Assembly: GCA_046349515.1 (NCBI GenBank)
Contig: JAXMCE010000001.1
Location: forward strand, 496,001-560,000
Reading direction: 5' to 3'
DNA length: 64,000 nt
Source: JBGPGW01 sp046349515
GTDB taxonomy: Bacteria; Pseudomonadota; Alphaproteobacteria; CADEGL01
A model generated the notes under the pieces. It was not told where the DNA came from. It saw only the letters and a list, made by a program, of their open reading frames with translations, and ran no database searches. Shown here in pieces: positions 51,540 through 60,619 of this stretch. The stretch's first letter is position 1. Each line of letters opens with the position of its first letter. A program made the translations under genes and the position numbers.

Positions 51540-51693
51540 CCTTAACGGCGCTGTATAGCCGCTTAACCAAACGTTGTCGCGCTTTCCTTCGCGAGTGTAA
51601 TATTTTCGGACAGTGGGAGAGGCACAAGCGGGCCGAGTGGGAGGGGCGTCGGGAGCGCCACGGCACGCAAGCCAATCACGGGAAACCCGAGTC

Positions 51694-53169
51694 ATGCCGA
51701 TGAACCGTCTCTGTGGAGCGGCCGTGCTCGTCACGGTGCTCGCCGCATGCGTGACGCAAAACGGCGACGCGCAGAAGGCCTATGACCGCGGCGACTACGC
51801 TGTCGCGGCGCGCAGCTATCAGGATCTCGCGAAACGGGGGGATACGAGCGCCCAGGTGCGCCTCGGCCTCATGTACAAGGACGGACAAGGCGTCGCCAAG
51901 GACAATGCCGAGGCCATGCGCTGGTTCCGCGCGGCGGCCGACAAGGGCAATGCCGAAGGACAGGTCAATCTCGCCTATCTCCTCCTCAACGGCAGCCCGT
52001 CCGACCAGGCCGAGGCGGTGCGGTGGCTCCGCACGGCGGCCGACAAGGGCAATACCCAGGCCCAGGCGGCGCTCGGCTACATCTACCAGAAGGGCCAGGG
52101 TGTCGCGCGCGACGACGCGGAAGCCGTGCGCTGGCTCCGCCTTGCGTCCGAGAACGGCGATCCGACCGGACGGTTCCTCTTGGGCCACGCCTACGAGCAG
52201 GGTCGAGGCGTCGAGCGCAGCGAGGCCGAGGCGATGCGCCTTTACCGTCAGGCGGCGGAGCAAGGCCATGAGGTGGCGCAGTACAATCTCGGCGTGATGT
52301 ATTTCGAGGGCCGCGGGGTCGCCAAGGATCCGGCCGAAGCCGCGCGCTGGTACAGGAAATCCGCGGACCAGGGCTACGGTCTCGCTCTCTACAATCTCGG
52401 CGTCATGTACGAGCGCGGCGCGGGCGTGCCGCAGGATCAGGCGCAGGCCTTCCAGTGGTACCACAAGGCCGCCGAGAAGGGCGTCGCGCGCGCGCAATAC
52501 GTCCTCGCCGTCATGTTCCGCCACGGCGTCGGCGTGCCCAAGAGCGACGAAGAGGCCGTGCTCTGGTTCCGCAAGGCGGCCGACCAGGGCGATGCCGATG
52601 CGCAGAACAATCTCGCGAGCATGCTCGCGGGCAACAACGCGACGGCCAAGGACTACGCGGAGGCGCTCCGCCTGTTCAAGCTGGCGGCGGCGCAGAATCA
52701 TGCCGGCGCGCAGAACAAGCTCGGTCTCATGTACGAGAAAGGGCTCGGCGTCTCGAAGGACTACGGCCAGGCGCTCACTTGGTACCGGAAATCGGCCGAC
52801 CAGGGCCATCCCGGCGCCCAGAGCAATCTCGGCTATCTCTACGAGAAGGGATTCGGCGTGAAGCGCGATCATGCGAGCGCCGAGAAGTGGTACAAGCTCG
52901 CGGCCGATCAGGGCCATGAAGGAGCCAAGCGCGCGCTACAGCGCATGAGCGCCGAGGCCTCGGCGAAAGTGTCGCCCACGAAGGCGCAGCTCGCGAGTGC
53001 CGCCAAGGTCGGCAAGTGCGTCGAGGCGCTCGACTACACGCGCGGACAGTGCGGTGCGAGCGGCAGTGGCGCCGTGCCGGTCGCTTGGTCGAGCGAGCAG
53101 ACAGGCAAGGAGAAATCGGCCATCCAACGCACGGCCGATGCCATCCGCGATCTCTTCATGATGCCCTAG
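51694..53169 (+). CDS. Sel1-repeat lipoprotein
   Basis: A 491-residue protein with a lipoprotein signal: MPMNRLCGAAVLVTVLAAC, lipidated Cys at residue 19. About ten to eleven 36-residue Sel1-like repeats follow (pattern A-x2-LG-x-MY-x3-G-V-x2-D-x2-A-x-RW-x2-AA-x2-G), spanning residues 35 to about 425. The last 65 residues are a distinct tail with two Cys (KVGKCVEALD and RGQCGASG) that may form a disulfide. Sel1 solenoids bind partner proteins, often at envelopes. The partner is unknown. It diverges from the epimerase across a CtrA-type box. Confidence 0.88.
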   Translation: MPMNRLCGAAVLVTVLAACVTQNGDAQKAYDRGDYAVAARSYQDLAKRGDTSAQVRLGLMYKDGQGVAKDNAEAMRWFRAAADKGNAEGQVNLAYLLLNGSPSDQAEAVRWLRTAADKGNTQAQAALGYIYQKGQGVARDDAEAVRWLRLASENGDPTGRFLLGHAYEQGRGVERSEAEAMRLYRQAAEQGHEVAQYNLGVMYFEGRGVAKDPAEAARWYRKSADQGYGLALYNLGVMYERGAGVPQDQAQAFQWYHKAAEKGVARAQYVLAVMFRHGVGVPKSDEEAVLWFRKAADQGDADAQNNLASMLAGNNATAKDYAEALRLFKLAAAQNHAGAQNKLGLMYEKGLGVSKDYGQALTWYRKSADQGHPGAQSNLGYLYEKGFGVKRDHASAEKWYKLAADQGHEGAKRALQRMSAEASAKVSPTKAQLASAAKVGKCVEALDYTRGQCGASGSGAVPVAWSSEQTGKEKSAIQRTADAIRDLFMMP

Positions 53170-53178
53170 GGCGCGCGC

Positions 53179-53216
53179 CCGGCCTCGTCCTTCGATTACG
53201 CCACGGACGAGGCCGG
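53179..53216 (+). terminator. Hairpin after the Sel1-repeat gene, no clear T-run
   Basis: A twelve-base stem CCGGCCTCGTCC/GGACGAGGCCGG with a 14-base loop lies 10 bases after the stop. There is no T-run, so it could be a transcript-stabilising or processing structure rather than an intrinsic terminator. The following 195 bases up to the next gene hold nothing I can support. Confidence 0.45.
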
Positions 53217-53411
53217 CGTACCGAACTCATTGAGGTGCGCGGACCGCGATGATGCGGCGCGCATGCGGGCTCCCCTGGGCGAGACCAACCAGGCCGCCCG
53301 CCCCGCAGAGACGGCCCACGGGATGCTGCACCGCACATCCCTCCCGCATTGCCAAGCCCCCGTCGAGAGTCCAGATTACCGGTCAGGTGTCGTCCGGACC
53401 GGAGGTTCTCC

Positions 53412-56400
53412 ATGGCGCTTGCGGCCGTCTCGCTCGACGACAAGTACGTCGTCGAAGAAGGGCGAGTCTTCCTCAGCGGTGTCCAGGCTCTTGTCCGCCT
53501 TCCCATGATGCAGCGCCGGCGCGATGAGCGCGCCGGTCTCAATACCGCCGGGTTCATCTCCGGCTATCGCGGCTCACCCCTCGGCAACTACGACCAGGCG
53601 CTCCAAGCCGCGCGCAAATTCATCTCCAAGCAGGCCATCCAGTTCTGGCCGGGCGTGAACGAGGACCTCGCCGCGACCGCGGTGTGGGGCACCCAGCAGA
53701 TCAATCTCTTCCCCGGCGCCAAGGTCGATGGCGTGTTCTCCATCTGGTACGGCAAGGCCCCCGGCGTCGACCGCACGGGCGATGCGTTCCGCCACGCGAA
53801 CGCCGCCGGCACCGCGAAGTTCGGCGGCGTGCTGGCGCTCGCGGGCGACGACCATGCGCCCAAATCCTCGACGCTCTCGGTGCAGAGCGAACACACGCTG
53901 ATGTCCGTCAAGATTCCGATCCTCTACCCGGCGGGCGTGCAGGACTTCCTCGACTACGGCCTCTACGGCTGGGCCATGTCGCGCTATTCGGGCCTGTGGA
54001 TCGGCTTCAAGGTCGTCTCCGACACGGTCGAGAGTGCCGCCTCCGTCAACGTCGATCCGCACCGCGCGCAGGTGACGCTGCCCCCGGATTTCATCATGCC
54101 GCCGGGCGGGCTCAACATCCGCTGGCCGGACCTCTGGTACGAACTCGACGACCGCATCGAGACGCACAAGCTCAAGGCCGCGCAGGCCTTCGTGCGCGCG
54201 AATAAGCTCGACCAGGTGGTCATCGACGGGCCGAGGCCGCGCCTCGGCATCGTCTCGGTCGGCAAGTCCTATCTCGACGTGCGCCAGGCTTTCGACGACC
54301 TCGGCATCGACGAGCGCATGGCGGCCGAGATGGGCATCCGCCTCTACAAGGTCGCCATGAGCTGGCCGCTCGAGCCCGAGGGGCTCCGCCGCTTCGCGCA
54401 AGGCCTCGAGGAGATTCTCGTCGTCGAGGAGAAGCGCGCGGTGCTCGAGCCGCAGGTGAAGGAGATCCTCTATCACATGGCGGCGGCGGTGCGGCCGCGC
54501 GTCGTCGGCAAGACGGATGAGACGGGCGCTCCCCTCCTCTCCTCCTGCCGCGAGCTGCAGCCTGGCGCCATCGCGCGCGTGATCGCCGAGCGCCTGAGGC
54601 GCTTCGAGGCCATGCCGCGGCTCGATGAGCGCCTGGCCTTCCTCGATGCGGCGGACAAGGCCCTGGCCGCGCTCAACCCGCCCATCGAGCGCACGCCCTA
54701 TTTCTGCTCGGGCTGCCCGCACAACACCTCGACCCGCGTGCCCGAGGGCAGCCGCGCGCTGTCCGGCATCGGCTGCCACTTCATGGCGCAGTGGATGAAC
54801 CGGTCGACCGACACCTACACGCATATGGGTGCCGAGGGCGCCAACTGGATCGGCCAGGCGCCGTTCAGCGAGACAGGACACATCTTCCAGAACATCGGTG
54901 ACGGCACGTACTTCCACTCGGGCATCCTGGCCGTGCGCGCCTGCGTCGCCGCCAACGTCAACATCACCTTCAAGGTGCTTTACAACGACGCGGTCGCGAT
55001 GACCGGCGGCCAGCACGTCGACGGCCAGCTCACCGTCCCGCAAGTGACGCGCCAGCTCGCCTCCGAAGGCGTCAAGCGCATCGCCGTCGTCACCGACGAG
55101 CCCGAGAAATACGGGATCGGCACCGACTTCGCGCCCGGCACGACCGTCCATCACCGCGACACGCTCGACGCGGTGCAGCGCGAGCTCCGCGAATGGAAGG
55201 GCGTCTCGGGCCTCGTCTACGACCAGACCTGCGCCGCGGAGAAGCGCCGGCGCCGGAAGCGCGGCACCTTCCCCGATCCCGCGAAGCGCGTGTTCATCAA
55301 CGAGATGGTCTGCGAAGGCTGCGGCGATTGCAGCACGGCGTCCAACTGCCTCTCCGTCGTGCCGGTCGAGACCGAGTACGGGCGCAAGCGCGCGATCGAC
55401 CAATCGTCCTGCAACAAGGACTACTCCTGCGTGAAGGGCTTTTGCCCGAGCTTCGTCACGGTCCACGGCGGGCGGTTGAGAAAGCGGAAGACGGCGGAGG
55501 GCGGAATCGACGACATCGACCTGCCCGTGCCCGCGCAGCCATCGGTCGCGACCCCTTACGGCATCCTCGTGACCGGCGTCGGCGGCACGGGCGTCGTCAC
55601 GATCGGCGCGCTCCTGGGCATGGCCGCGCATATGGAGGGCAAGGGCTGCACGGTCCTCGACATCACGGGCCTCGCGCAAAAGGGTGGCGCCGTGCTCAGC
55701 CACGTGCGCATCGCGGCGCGGCCCGACGCGATCCACGCCGTGCGCGTGGCCGCAGGCGACGCCGATCTCATTCTCGGCTGCGACCTCGTCGTCGCGGCGG
55801 GGAAGGAGGCGCTCTCCAAGTACCGCGCCGGCCGCACGCGCGCCGTCGTCAACAACCACGACACGCCGACCGCCGGCTTCGTGCGCGATCCGAACCTCGT
55901 CTTCCCCGGCAAGGGACTCGAGGATGTCATCCGCCGTGCGACGGGGCCCGAGCGCGCCGACTTCATCGACGCGACGACGCTGGCGACCGGGCTTCTCGGC
56001 GATTCGATCGCGGCCAATCTGTTCATGCTGGGCTACGCCTACCAGAAGGGACTCATCCCGGTGTCGGGCGCCGCGATCTTGAAGGCGATCGAGCTCAACG
56101 CCGTGTCGGTCGAGATGAACCGGCGCGCCTTCCTCTGGGGCCGGCGCGCCGCCATCGAGCCCGAGGCCGTGCGCGCGGCCGCGCGGCCCGCGACCGGCTA
56201 CATCGAAGAGCGCAAGATCTCGAAGACGCTCGACGAGATCGTCGCGCGCCGTGTCGCTGACCTGACCAGCTATCAGAGCGTCCGGTATGCGGGCCGCTAC
56301 GAGGCGCTCGTCGCCCGCGTGCGCAAGGCCGAAACGGCCAGGACCAAGGGCATGACCGGGCTCGCCGAAGCCGTCGCGCGCCACGCCTACAAGCTCATGG

Positions 56401-56885
56401 CCTACAAGGACGAATACGAGGTCGCGCGCCTCTACGCCCTGCCCGATTTCTGGCGCGAGCTCAGCGACACGTTCGAGGGCGGCTACAAGATCCATCTGCA
56501 CCTGGCGCCGCCGCTCATCGCCGAGCGCGACCCCGTGACGGGACGGCTCGTCAAGAACGAGTACGGGCCCTGGATCCTCACCGCCTTCCGGCTGCTGGCG
56601 AAGCTGAAGGGCCTGCGGGGAACGCCTTTCGACATCTTCGGCTACACGGCGGAGCGCCGGACCGAACGGCGCCTCATCGCCGAATACGAGCAGACCATCG
56701 AGACGGTCCTCAAGACACTCTCCCACGACAACCACGCGCTCGCGGTCGAGATCGCTTCGCTGCCGGAGCGCATCCGCGGCTTCGGACATGTGAAGGAGCA
56801 GGCGCTCGCGGCCACGAAGGCGCGCGAGGCGCAACTCCTCGAGATGTACAAGGCGCCTGCCACGCGCGTGACGGCGGCCGAATAG
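53412..56885 (+). CDS. Indolepyruvate ferredoxin oxidoreductase family, single-chain fusion
   Basis: An 1157-residue 2-oxoacid:ferredoxin oxidoreductase-type fusion. The N-terminal half is a TPP-enzyme part (GFISGYRGSPLGNYDQ, and FCSGCPHNTSTRVPEGS near 430 with GEGANWIGQ). Two 4Fe-4S cysteine groups are visible around residues 634-646 (CEGCGDC...C) and 667-678 (C-x5-C-x4-C). The gamma domain follows near 715 (GVGGTGVVTIGALLG). The remainder is a long C-terminal region of DUF6537 type. Such enzymes oxidise aryl pyruvates or branched keto acids to acyl-CoA and reduce ferredoxin, in aromatic amino-acid breakdown. A GGAGG precedes ATG 53412. Confidence 0.88.
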   Translation: MALAAVSLDDKYVVEEGRVFLSGVQALVRLPMMQRRRDERAGLNTAGFISGYRGSPLGNYDQALQAARKFISKQAIQFWPGVNEDLAATAVWGTQQINLFPGAKVDGVFSIWYGKAPGVDRTGDAFRHANAAGTAKFGGVLALAGDDHAPKSSTLSVQSEHTLMSVKIPILYPAGVQDFLDYGLYGWAMSRYSGLWIGFKVVSDTVESAASVNVDPHRAQVTLPPDFIMPPGGLNIRWPDLWYELDDRIETHKLKAAQAFVRANKLDQVVIDGPRPRLGIVSVGKSYLDVRQAFDDLGIDERMAAEMGIRLYKVAMSWPLEPEGLRRFAQGLEEILVVEEKRAVLEPQVKEILYHMAAAVRPRVVGKTDETGAPLLSSCRELQPGAIARVIAERLRRFEAMPRLDERLAFLDAADKALAALNPPIERTPYFCSGCPHNTSTRVPEGSRALSGIGCHFMAQWMNRSTDTYTHMGAEGANWIGQAPFSETGHIFQNIGDGTYFHSGILAVRACVAANVNITFKVLYNDAVAMTGGQHVDGQLTVPQVTRQLASEGVKRIAVVTDEPEKYGIGTDFAPGTTVHHRDTLDAVQRELREWKGVSGLVYDQTCAAEKRRRRKRGTFPDPAKRVFINEMVCEGCGDCSTASNCLSVVPVETEYGRKRAIDQSSCNKDYSCVKGFCPSFVTVHGGRLRKRKTAEGGIDDIDLPVPAQPSVATPYGILVTGVGGTGVVTIGALLGMAAHMEGKGCTVLDITGLAQKGGAVLSHVRIAARPDAIHAVRVAAGDADLILGCDLVVAAGKEALSKYRAGRTRAVVNNHDTPTAGFVRDPNLVFPGKGLEDVIRRATGPERADFIDATTLATGLLGDSIAANLFMLGYAYQKGLIPVSGAAILKAIELNAVSVEMNRRAFLWGRRAAIEPEAVRAAARPATGYIEERKISKTLDEIVARRVADLTSYQSVRYAGRYEALVARVRKAETARTKGMTGLAEAVARHAYKLMAYKDEYEVARLYALPDFWRELSDTFEGGYKIHLHLAPPLIAERDPVTGRLVKNEYGPWILTAFRLLAKLKGLRGTPFDIFGYTAERRTERRLIAEYEQTIETVLKTLSHDNHALAVEIASLPERIRGFGHVKEQALAATKAREAQLLEMYKAPATRVTAAE

Positions 56886-56934
56886 CGTCGGGCGCGGCAG
56901 CGCCTCGCCCGCGCACAACCAACGGAGAGCGACC

Positions 56935-57642
56935 ATGGCGAAGCCCGAAAGTGCGCTCATCTTCGGGGCCGGGCCCGGCCTCGGCGCCGCCGTCGCACGG
57001 CGCTGTGCCAAGGACGGCATGCGCGTCGCGCTCGCCACGCGCACCAAGGCCAAGGTCGATGGGATCGCGCGCGCTCTTGGCGGCGAGGCGCGAGCCTATG
57101 CCTGCGATGCGACCGATGCGGATGCCGTCGCGCGCGTCTTCGAGGATGCCAGCAAGGCGTTCGGCGTGCCGGACCTCGTCGTCTTCAACGCGGGCGCCTA
57201 CGCGCCGGGCAGCGTGCTCGAGATCGATCCGGCGGAGTTCGAGCGGTGCTGGAAGAATGGCTGCTTCGGCGGCTTCCTCGTGGGCCAGGCGGCAGGCCGC
57301 GCCATGGCCGCGCGCGGGTCCGGCACGATCCTCTTCACCGGGGCCACCGCCTCCTTGCGCGGCAGCGCGCGGTTCTTGAACCTCGCGGTCGGCAAGTTTG
57401 GTCTCCGCGCCGTCGCCCAGAGCCTCGCGCGCGACCTCGGCCCCAAGGGCGTCCACGTCGCCCACATCATCATCGATGGCCAGATCAAGGCCGACCGTCC
57501 CGGCTACCGCGCCGAGGAGCGCGGGCCCGATGCGGTGATGGATTCGGATGCGATCGCCGAAGTCTACATGGGCCTCCATCGCCAGCACCGCAGCGCCTGG
57601 ACGCACGAACTCGACTTGCGACCGTGGGTCGAAAAGTTCTGA
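56935..57642 (+). CDS. SDR-fold protein lacking the catalytic Tyr
   Basis: A 235-residue Rossmann protein with the SDR opening ALIFGAGPGLGAAVARRCA and NAG (VFNAGAYAPGS). However, the position of the catalytic Tyr in YxxxK is Leu (LAVGK), while the Lys is kept, and the usual Ser region reads LFTGATASLRGS. It may be a non-catalytic cofactor-binding paralogue or use a different mechanism; this degenerate form recurs in alphaproteobacteria. It lies 49 bases after the ferredoxin oxidoreductase and 13 bases before the DUF2252 gene. Reaction unknown. Confidence 0.85.
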   Translation: MAKPESALIFGAGPGLGAAVARRCAKDGMRVALATRTKAKVDGIARALGGEARAYACDATDADAVARVFEDASKAFGVPDLVVFNAGAYAPGSVLEIDPAEFERCWKNGCFGGFLVGQAAGRAMAARGSGTILFTGATASLRGSARFLNLAVGKFGLRAVAQSLARDLGPKGVHVAHIIIDGQIKADRPGYRAEERGPDAVMDSDAIAEVYMGLHRQHRSAWTHELDLRPWVEKF

Positions 57643-57655
57643 GCGGCCGGCATCC

Positions 57656-58696
57656 GTGTCGATCTTCGACGACACCAAGGACTACGAAGACTGGCTCCGC
57701 GGCCAATGCGCGGTCGTCGAGAAGGATTTGAGACGGAAGCACGAGAAGATGCGCGCGGACGCGTTCTCGTTCCTCCGTGCCACGTACTATCGCTGGGCGC
57801 GGCAGATCGAGGCGGTGTGTCCGGATCTCAAGGACGCGCCCCGCGTGCTCGCGGTCGGCGACGCGCATCTCGAGAATTTCGGCACCTGGCGGGACGGCGA
57901 AGGGCGCCTTGTCTGGGGCGTCAACGATTTCGACGAAGGGGCCGTCATGCCCTATCCCTTCGATCTCGTGCGCCTCGCCGCGAGCGCGCGCCTGGCTCCC
58001 CACCTTGCCATCGCCAATGGCGCGGCGTGCAAGGCCATCCTCGACGGATACAAGCGCGGCCTCGAGACGCCGCGCCCGATGCTCATCACCGGAGACGAGG
58101 CTTGGCTGCCCCGCTCCGAGGAGAAGCCCCGCGATTTCTGGGACAAGATCGATCGCCTGCCCGGGGCGAAGCCGCCCGGCGCGGTGACGGCCGCGCTCAA
58201 GCGCACCCTGCCCCAAGGCGCCAGCGCGCTGCGCTTTGCCGCGAGCGTCCGGGGAAGCGGCAGCTTGGGACGCCCCCGCTATGTGGTCGCCGCGGCGTGG
58301 CGCGGCGGGCGCGTCGCGCGCGAAGCGAAAGCCCTGGTCGGTTCGGCCTGGGATTGGGCGCATGGAGGCGCCCGGCGCCGCTCGCGATTCCTCGACTTGG
58401 CGGAAGGCGCCTACCGGTCGCCCGATCCCCTGTTGGGACTCGCGAACAATTTCATCTACCGTCGCCTTGCCGCTGATTCACACAAGATCGACTTCGACGG
58501 GTATGAGAGCGCCGAACAGGAAAAGGACCTGCTCGACGCGATGGGATTTGATCTCGGCTCCATCCACGCGGCCGATGCGCGTGCCGCCAAGGCGGTCCGC
58601 CGCGATCTCCGCGCCCGTCCCCGCGAATGGCTGCGCAAGGCCTCGAAAGCCGCCGCCGTTGCGGTCAAGGACGACCACCGGCAATGGGCCGCCTGA
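57656..58696 (+). CDS. DUF2252 family protein
   Basis: A 346-residue soluble protein of the DUF2252 family, with the conserved RVLAVGDAHLENFGTW and GVNDFDEGAVMPYPFDLVRLA blocks that look like an Asp/His-rich kinase-like active site (residues about 65-110). Basic patches (KRGLETPRP, RGGRVAREAKALV) and a C-terminal helix follow. The start is GTG 57656, directly after the SDR. The gene is convergent with a membrane-protein gene. Members have been proposed to be kinase-like, but no substrate is known to me. Confidence 0.85.
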   Translation: MSIFDDTKDYEDWLRGQCAVVEKDLRRKHEKMRADAFSFLRATYYRWARQIEAVCPDLKDAPRVLAVGDAHLENFGTWRDGEGRLVWGVNDFDEGAVMPYPFDLVRLAASARLAPHLAIANGAACKAILDGYKRGLETPRPMLITGDEAWLPRSEEKPRDFWDKIDRLPGAKPPGAVTAALKRTLPQGASALRFAASVRGSGSLGRPRYVVAAAWRGGRVAREAKALVGSAWDWAHGGARRRSRFLDLAEGAYRSPDPLLGLANNFIYRRLAADSHKIDFDGYESAEQEKDLLDAMGFDLGSIHAADARAAKAVRRDLRARPREWLRKASKAAAVAVKDDHRQWAA

Positions 58697-58702
58697 CGGA
58701 CC

Positions 58703-59272
58703 CTACGCGTCGAGCGTGCGGACTTCGACCGGCATCGTCGTGAGCTTCTCGGCGACCCGGCAGCGGCGGCGGATCGGCCACCACTCGTAAAGCAGGATCT
58801 CGATCGGCCGCCACATGGCGACCCAGCCCGTGATGAGCAGACCTTCCGCGAGAACATGGCCGAAGGCGCTGTCATCGAAGCTCAGCACGAGTTGGCGCAG
58901 GCTGAGACAGGCCAGGAGGAACGCGATCGCGATGAGAAGGGTGAGCCGGCCCTGGCGCAGGAGAAACGTCAGGTCGCGCGACGTCATGCGGAGGCGGTAG
59001 GCGAAGTAATTGTGGATGGAGCTCGCGAGATCGCGCGCTGCCTCCATCTCCTCGCGCGGCAAATGGAAGACGAGCTTCAAGGGCGCGTCGATCGGGAACT
59101 CGCGCACCGAATCGACGATGTAGGCCTCGGCCTCGCGGTCGAGGTCCTTCTCCGGGAACGGCGCGGGATCGAGCGAGTTGAAGAGCTGGCGCACGCTCGT
59201 GAGGCGCATCTCGATGAGCGCCACGCCGCCCTCGCGCCGATAGGCTGTCAGATGTTCGGGCCGGGTCGCCAT
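58703..59272 (-). CDS. Uncharacterised two-TM membrane protein
   Basis: A 189-residue protein: a soluble N-terminal part of about 95 residues (IEMRLTSVRQLFNSLDPAPFPE, PLKLVFHLPREEM), two transmembrane helices near 105-130 (LTLLIAIAFLLACLSL) and 140-160 (LAEGLLITGWVAMW), and a short Arg/Trp-rich cytoplasmic end with RREW-like charges. I recognise no named family. It is convergent with DUF2252, with a six-base gap, and this pairing may be informative. Confidence 0.7.
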   Translation of the reverse strand: MATRPEHLTAYRREGGVALIEMRLTSVRQLFNSLDPAPFPEKDLDREAEAYIVDSVREFPIDAPLKLVFHLPREEMEAARDLASSIHNYFAYRLRMTSRDLTFLLRQGRLTLLIAIAFLLACLSLRQLVLSFDDSAFGHVLAEGLLITGWVAMWRPIEILLYEWWPIRRRCRVAEKLTTMPVEVRTLDA

Positions 59273-59369
59273 CGTCGAGGCCTCGCGCCGTGCCGCCTCA
59301 GCACCTCGAGCGGCCGGAGGAGTCCATTCTCACCCCGCCGGCGGACGGCCGGAAGCGCCTCTTTTCGGC

Positions 59370-59687
59370 CTAGTGCTTGTGATCGGGATGGGCGCGCGCG
59401 AAGGCGGCCTTCTGCTCGGGCGTCGCTTCCGTCTGGTACTTGGCCTTCCACTCGGCATAGGGCATGCCGTAGATGAGCTCGCGCGCCTTGGCGTCGTCGA
59501 GCGCGATACCCCGCTCATCGGCCGCCGCCTTGTACCACTTGGAGAGGCAGTTCCGGCAGAAGCCGGCGAGATTCATGAGATCGATGTTCTGCACCTCCGG
59601 CTTCGAGCGAAGATGCTCGACGAGGCGCCGGAACGCCGCGGCCTCGAGTTCGGTGCGCGTCTTGTCGTCCATGGTCTTGTCGCTCAT
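59370..59687 (-). CDS. DUF1244 family protein
   Basis: A 105-residue helical protein with AAAFRRLVEHLRSKPEVQNIDLM and the family motif GFCRNCLSKWYKAA (CxxC near residue 45), ending in HPDHKH. The CxxC and the His-rich end could bind a metal. DUF1244 is a small conserved alphaproteobacterial family. It follows the amidohydrolase gene by 67 bases on the same strand, a repeated association. Function unknown. Confidence 0.88.
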   Translation of the reverse strand: MSDKTMDDKTRTELEAAAFRRLVEHLRSKPEVQNIDLMNLAGFCRNCLSKWYKAAADERGIALDDAKARELIYGMPYAEWKAKYQTEATPEQKAAFARAHPDHKH

Positions 59688-59754
59688 GTCGGGCCTCCCG
59701 CCTCTCGTCCCATTGGAAGATGTGGGTTGCGGGCGGGACCGCTGTCAACCCACG

Positions 59755-60573
59755 TCAGAACCGCTCGATGCGGCGGACCCCGGGGTCCGCCAGGATGGGC
59801 GTCAGCACCGTGACGAGGCGCTCGGCCCAGCCGGCGACATCGGTCGCCCTGCGGACGAGATCGTCGCGGAGCTCGATCAGCACGTGCGGCAGCCCCCGCG
59901 CGGCGGCGTGGGTCTCCGTCGTGTAGCCGTACTCGTCGCGCCCCGAATAGGGCAGGTTGTCGCCCACGACCACGCCATCGAGACGCTCGAGCGCGGCGAT
60001 GAGCGGCACCGGGATGCGCGGATCGCGGTTCCACAGGATGCCCACGTGCCAGGGCCGCGCGACACCCTTGTAGACAGGCGTGAAGCTGTGGACCGAGAGG
60101 ATCGCCGGCACGACGGCTCGCGCGGCAAAACGATCGAGAAGCTGCGCGACCGTGCGGTGGTAGGGATGGAAGCAGGCCTCGGCGCGCGCCTTGGCTTCGC
60201 CGGGCGCGATCCCGCGATTGCGAGGGACGACCGTCGTCTCGCTGATGAGCGGGATCGAGGTCGGATCGTCGAGCGCCCGGTTGCAATCGATGACGAGGCG
60301 CGAATAGCCCGCGAGCACGAGCGGCGCATCGAGCCGGCGCGCGAGCTCGCGCGCGAGCTGGGCGGCCCCGTTGTCCCAGGCGATGTGGCGCGCGCGATCG
60401 GCTTCGTCGAGGCCGAGCCCGTCGAGCGCCCGCGGAATGGCACGGCTCGCGTGGTCGCAGAGGACGAGGACGGGCGCCGAACCCGCCTCGTTCACGAGCT
60501 CGAAGGGCGGCGGGTCGTCGGAGCCGAGGAGCGGCACGATCACGGACTCGGCGCGGCGGGTCGTGTCAGGCAT
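59755..60573 (-). CDS. N-formylglutamate amidohydrolase family protein
   Basis: A 272-residue FGase-family protein. LVLCDHASRAIPRAL near residue 38 contains the metal-binding DHAS, and AWDNGAAQLARELA, SVHSFTPVY and LIELRDDLV match the family. The best-known reaction is hydrolysis of N-formylglutamate to glutamate and formate in histidine breakdown, but no hut genes are nearby, so this may be a paralogue with another formyl or acyl substrate. DUF1244 lies directly downstream. Confidence 0.85.
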   Translation of the reverse strand: MPDTTRRAESVIVPLLGSDDPPPFELVNEAGSAPVLVLCDHASRAIPRALDGLGLDEADRARHIAWDNGAAQLARELARRLDAPLVLAGYSRLVIDCNRALDDPTSIPLISETTVVPRNRGIAPGEAKARAEACFHPYHRTVAQLLDRFAARAVVPAILSVHSFTPVYKGVARPWHVGILWNRDPRIPVPLIAALERLDGVVVGDNLPYSGRDEYGYTTETHAAARGLPHVLIELRDDLVRRATDVAGWAERLVTVLTPILADPGVRRIERF

Positions 60574-60619
60574 GGCGGCGCACTATAGCCAAAACTGGCT
60601 TGCCGAACAGTGAAGAGCC

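Noticed and set aside
53574..57053. An 1159-codon open frame on the minus strand opposite the ferredoxin oxidoreductase gene
   Set aside because: It mirrors the real gene, has no domain signature, and its composition (Arg, Asp, Val, Ala repeats) is typical of an antisense frame.
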